From assembly GCA_029062725.1 (NCBI GenBank), contig JAIDPP010000122.1:1-6829 (forward strand): 6,829 nucleotides of DNA. Direction: 5' to 3'. Numbering within the stretch: position 1 is the stretch's first letter; every line of letters starts with the position of its first letter. The notes under the pieces are model-generated. The model had not been told where the DNA came from and did no database searches. It was given only the letters and a program-made list of their open reading frames with translations. A program made the translations under genes and the position numbers. This DNA comes from Muribaculaceae bacterium. GTDB lineage: Bacteria; Bacteroidota; Bacteroidia; Bacteroidales; Muribaculaceae. Below, one piece after another: positions 4,942-6,829 of the stretch.

Positions 4942-6780
4942 ATGCAGCGGATATTGACATTATTCCTCTTTCTCTCAGGATTGCTCGGATGTGGAAACAG
5001 GGGCGGAGCCCAGCTGATTCAACGAGCCGGAGAGTTTGTAAGGAACGCCTTCGACACGCACGCCGACAGTGTTGCCGCCGGCGATTCGCTGACACCTGCC
5101 GAGCAGCTATTGCGCGATTCGTTGCGTCTTCAGGAGATGGCCTTGCGTCTTCAGGAAATGAAACTCAACGAGATAATGCTCCGCACGCAGCTTGCCGACG
5201 CCACAGGTCGCAACCATACGGCCGACTCCATCCGCCGTGCCGAGCGGAAGCGGGAGATCGATTCGCTGCGTAAGATCACTCCCGGAGTGCCGGTGCTTGT
5301 GGAGGGCGACACCCTCTTCAAGATCTATACCTCCATGGGCGGAGTTTCTCCGGCTGACCGTGCCGAGCGCATCGCGGATGCCATAACGAAGATAGGAAAG
5401 GAGCGCCGGCTGCGCCGTGATACCCTCCACATACTTGACAACGAGATGTATCTCGACATCATGTATGGCGACAAGGTGATAATGAGCCTCACCGAGCAGG
5501 ATGCCCTCTGGGTCGGCAAGACACCGCGCGAACTCGCCGAGCTTTACCTTCCTCTCCTCGACGCCAAGATACGCTACCTGAAGAATGAGAACAGCTTCTG
5601 GCAGTTTCTGCGGCGTGCGGGTATGTTTGTGCTTGTAATATGCATCCAATATCTTATATTCAAGCTTATCAACCGTCTCTTCCGACGACTGCGACGACGG
5701 ATAATCCGAATCAAGCAGGTGAAGAAGAGGGGGTTGGTGATACGCGATTACGAGCTGCTGAACTCAAAAAGTGTCACGCGCGGAATCCTCTTTGCCTGTA
5801 ATCTCGTTAGGGTTCTCCTGCTATTTACCGTACTGGTCCTGACAGTTCCGATCCTATTCTCCATCTTCCCGCGGACCGAACATCTCGCCATGACCCTCTT
5901 CCACTACATCATCGATCCGGTGAAGATGGTGCTCAAATCGGTTGTGGAGTATATCCCCAACCTCTTCATAATCGTGGTGATATGGTATTGTATCCGGTAT
6001 ATTGTTAAAGCTTTCCGCTATCTTGCCTCCGAGATAGAGAACGAGAAGCTGCATATTTCCGGCTTCTATCCGGAATGGGCGCAGCCGACCTACAACATAG
6101 TGCGTTTCCTTCTCTACGCCTTTATGATTGCGATGATATATCCTTATCTTCCGGGCTCTCAATCGGGAGTGTTTCAGGGGATATCGGTCTTTGTCGGGCT
6201 TATTGTCTCTTTAGGATCGAGCACGGTCATCTCCAACTTCATAGCCGGATTCGTGATCACCTATATGCGACCCTTTAAATCGGGAGATTTCATAAAGGTC
6301 AAGGACACGGTGGGAAACGTGATCGAGAAAACCCCGTTCGTTACCCGTCTGCGGACTATCAAGAACGAGGTCGTCACCATTCCAAACTCTTTCATAATGT
6401 CGGCTGATACGGTGAATTATAGCGCATCGGCACGCCGATACGGTCTTATCGTGCATACGGTGATGACGATGGGATATGATGTGCCGTGGAGAAGAGTGCA
6501 TGAACTTCTGATCAAAGCGGCCTTGATGACCCGTGGAGTGGAGGAATATCCACGGCCATTCGTGCTGGAGACGGAGCTGAACGACAACTATATGTGCTAT
6601 CAGATCAACGCCTATATCCGCGATGCAGATATGATGCCTGAAATAATGTCGGATCTCTTGCAGAATATTCAGGATCTCTTCCATGCAGCGGAGATCGACC
6701 TTGTGGCTCCCCATTTCTATTCGGACCGTGCGGATAGCCTGAACTTCAAGCGACGTAAGGAAGAGAAGGATGGGTATTGA
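4942..6780 (+). CDS. Large MscS-family mechanosensitive ion channel with periplasmic N-terminal domain
   Basis: A 612-residue inner-membrane protein. The N terminus (MQRILTLFLFLSGLLGCGN) is a signal segment with a lipobox-like LLGC at C17; signal peptidase I cleavage near GGA is also possible. A charged coiled coil follows (about 52-110). Next is a soluble domain (about 114-215: GDTLFKIYTSMGGVSPADRA, EQDALWVGKTPRELAELYL), a type I recall ahead of MscS domains in Bacteroidota and cyanobacteria. Predicted membrane segments lie at about 226-247, 281-309, 337-356, 384-403 and 409-440. The last is the pore helix with loop (VGLIVSLGSSTVISNFIAGF, then RPFKSGDFIKV), the MscS core. The C-terminal cytoplasmic part includes VVTIPNSFIMSADTVNYS (477-494). 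Such channels open under membrane tension and release solutes on hypo-osmotic shock. The gene starts 5 bp after the carbonic anhydrase stop, and its end overlaps the next start codon, so it is inside an operon. Confidence 0.93.
   Translation: MQRILTLFLFLSGLLGCGNRGGAQLIQRAGEFVRNAFDTHADSVAAGDSLTPAEQLLRDSLRLQEMALRLQEMKLNEIMLRTQLADATGRNHTADSIRRAERKREIDSLRKITPGVPVLVEGDTLFKIYTSMGGVSPADRAERIADAITKIGKERRLRRDTLHILDNEMYLDIMYGDKVIMSLTEQDALWVGKTPRELAELYLPLLDAKIRYLKNENSFWQFLRRAGMFVLVICIQYLIFKLINRLFRRLRRRIIRIKQVKKRGLVIRDYELLNSKSVTRGILFACNLVRVLLLFTVLVLTVPILFSIFPRTEHLAMTLFHYIIDPVKMVLKSVVEYIPNLFIIVVIWYCIRYIVKAFRYLASEIENEKLHISGFYPEWAQPTYNIVRFLLYAFMIAMIYPYLPGSQSGVFQGISVFVGLIVSLGSSTVISNFIAGFVITYMRPFKSGDFIKVKDTVGNVIEKTPFVTRLRTIKNEVVTIPNSFIMSADTVNYSASARRYGLIVHTVMTMGYDVPWRRVHELLIKAALMTRGVEEYPRPFVLETELNDNYMCYQINAYIRDADMMPEIMSDLLQNIQDLFHAAEIDLVAPHFYSDRADSLNFKRRKEEKDGY
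5122..5160 (+). repeat. Tandem 21-bp repeat encoding two near-identical heptads in the MscS coiled coil
   Basis: TTGCGTCTTCAGGAGATG (5122-5139) recurs as TTGCGTCTTCAGGAAATG (5143-5160), 17 of 18 bases identical with a 21-bp period. It encodes LRLQEMA-LRLQEMK (residues 61-74) followed by the weaker copy LNEIMLR. The period equals one heptad, so the repeat adds exactly one coiled-coil turn pair without changing frame. Confidence 0.8.
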
Positions 6781-6829
6781 GATAGTATGCGGCCTCCTTT
6801 CAGGGGTTGTCTTGTCCTTGGGCATATTC
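6770..6829 (+). CDS. Start of an unidentified gene with a hydrophobic N terminus (cut by window end)
   Basis: An ATG at 6770, 11 bp inside the 3' end of the mscS gene and in another frame, opens a frame that stays open to the last base: 20 codons, MGIEIVCGLLSGVVLSLGIF. AAGGA-type purines (AAGAGAAGGA, 6761-6770) lie directly upstream. The 11-bp overlap fits translational coupling within the operon. The residues suggest a membrane segment or signal anchor, such as the single N-terminal helix of RmuC-like or other anchored proteins, or the first helix of a transporter. I cannot name it from 20 residues. Confidence 0.5.
   Translation, partial: MGIEIVCGLLSGVVLSLGIF

Noticed and set aside
5107..5649. 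Antisense reading frame of 180 codons opposite mscS
   Set aside because: It mirrors the N-terminal region of a clear MscS gene and has no family motif; other antisense frames (for example 6211-6825) fail for the same reason.
1..6829. CRISPR arrays, insertion sequences, tRNA or rRNA genes, phage or defence genes
   Set aside because: No regularly spaced repeats, transposase motifs, terminal inverted repeats or RNA gene signatures were visible; nearly all sequence is explained by the genes listed.

Overview
The window looks like chromosomal DNA from a Bacteroidales bacterium, most likely Muribaculaceae or a close relative. The family-level guess is inference. It rests on Bacteroidota-restricted families (DUF3575, DUF5119, fimbrillin/Mfa-like, the long RluA variant), AT-rich translation starts without Shine-Dalgarno sequences, and a Bacteroides-type -7 promoter element (TAnnTTTG). 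Every gene I can support reads on the + strand and coding density is high. I see no rRNA, tRNA, insertion sequence, CRISPR array or attachment site.

Left part (1-2596): the end of a surface-fibre locus of the type V pilus kind. It holds the 3' end of a DUF3575 gene (predicted outer-membrane barrel), then a DUF5119 lipoprotein, then a fimbrillin-like (Mfa-like) lipoprotein. Spacing is tight and a hairpin follows the fimbrillin stop codon, so these genes probably form one transcript that ends there. The DUF3575/DUF5119 junction is unusual: a 7-codon reading frame is joined to both neighbours by ATGA overlaps.

Middle (2604-4265): a 553-residue RluA-family pseudouridine synthase. The catalytic domain is C-terminal and is preceded by about 330 residues of lineage-type extension containing a charged coiled coil and a CC...PAC-x2-KC cysteine pattern.

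Right part (4295-6829): a likely second operon starting from a good Bacteroides-type promoter. It encodes a small beta-class carbonic anhydrase and, 5 bp later, a large MscS-family mechanosensitive channel with a signal/lipobox-like N terminus, a periplasmic coiled coil and five predicted membrane segments. A further gene overlaps the channel's 3' end by 11 bp and runs off the window; only 20 hydrophobic residues are visible. Together these suggest a bicarbonate/CO2-handling enzyme co-expressed with a channel that relieves osmotic stress, but a functional link is inference.

I did not find a clearly new system. The points most worth a second look are the ATGA relay, the unassigned N-terminal module of the pseudouridine synthase, and the carbonic anhydrase-MscS pairing.
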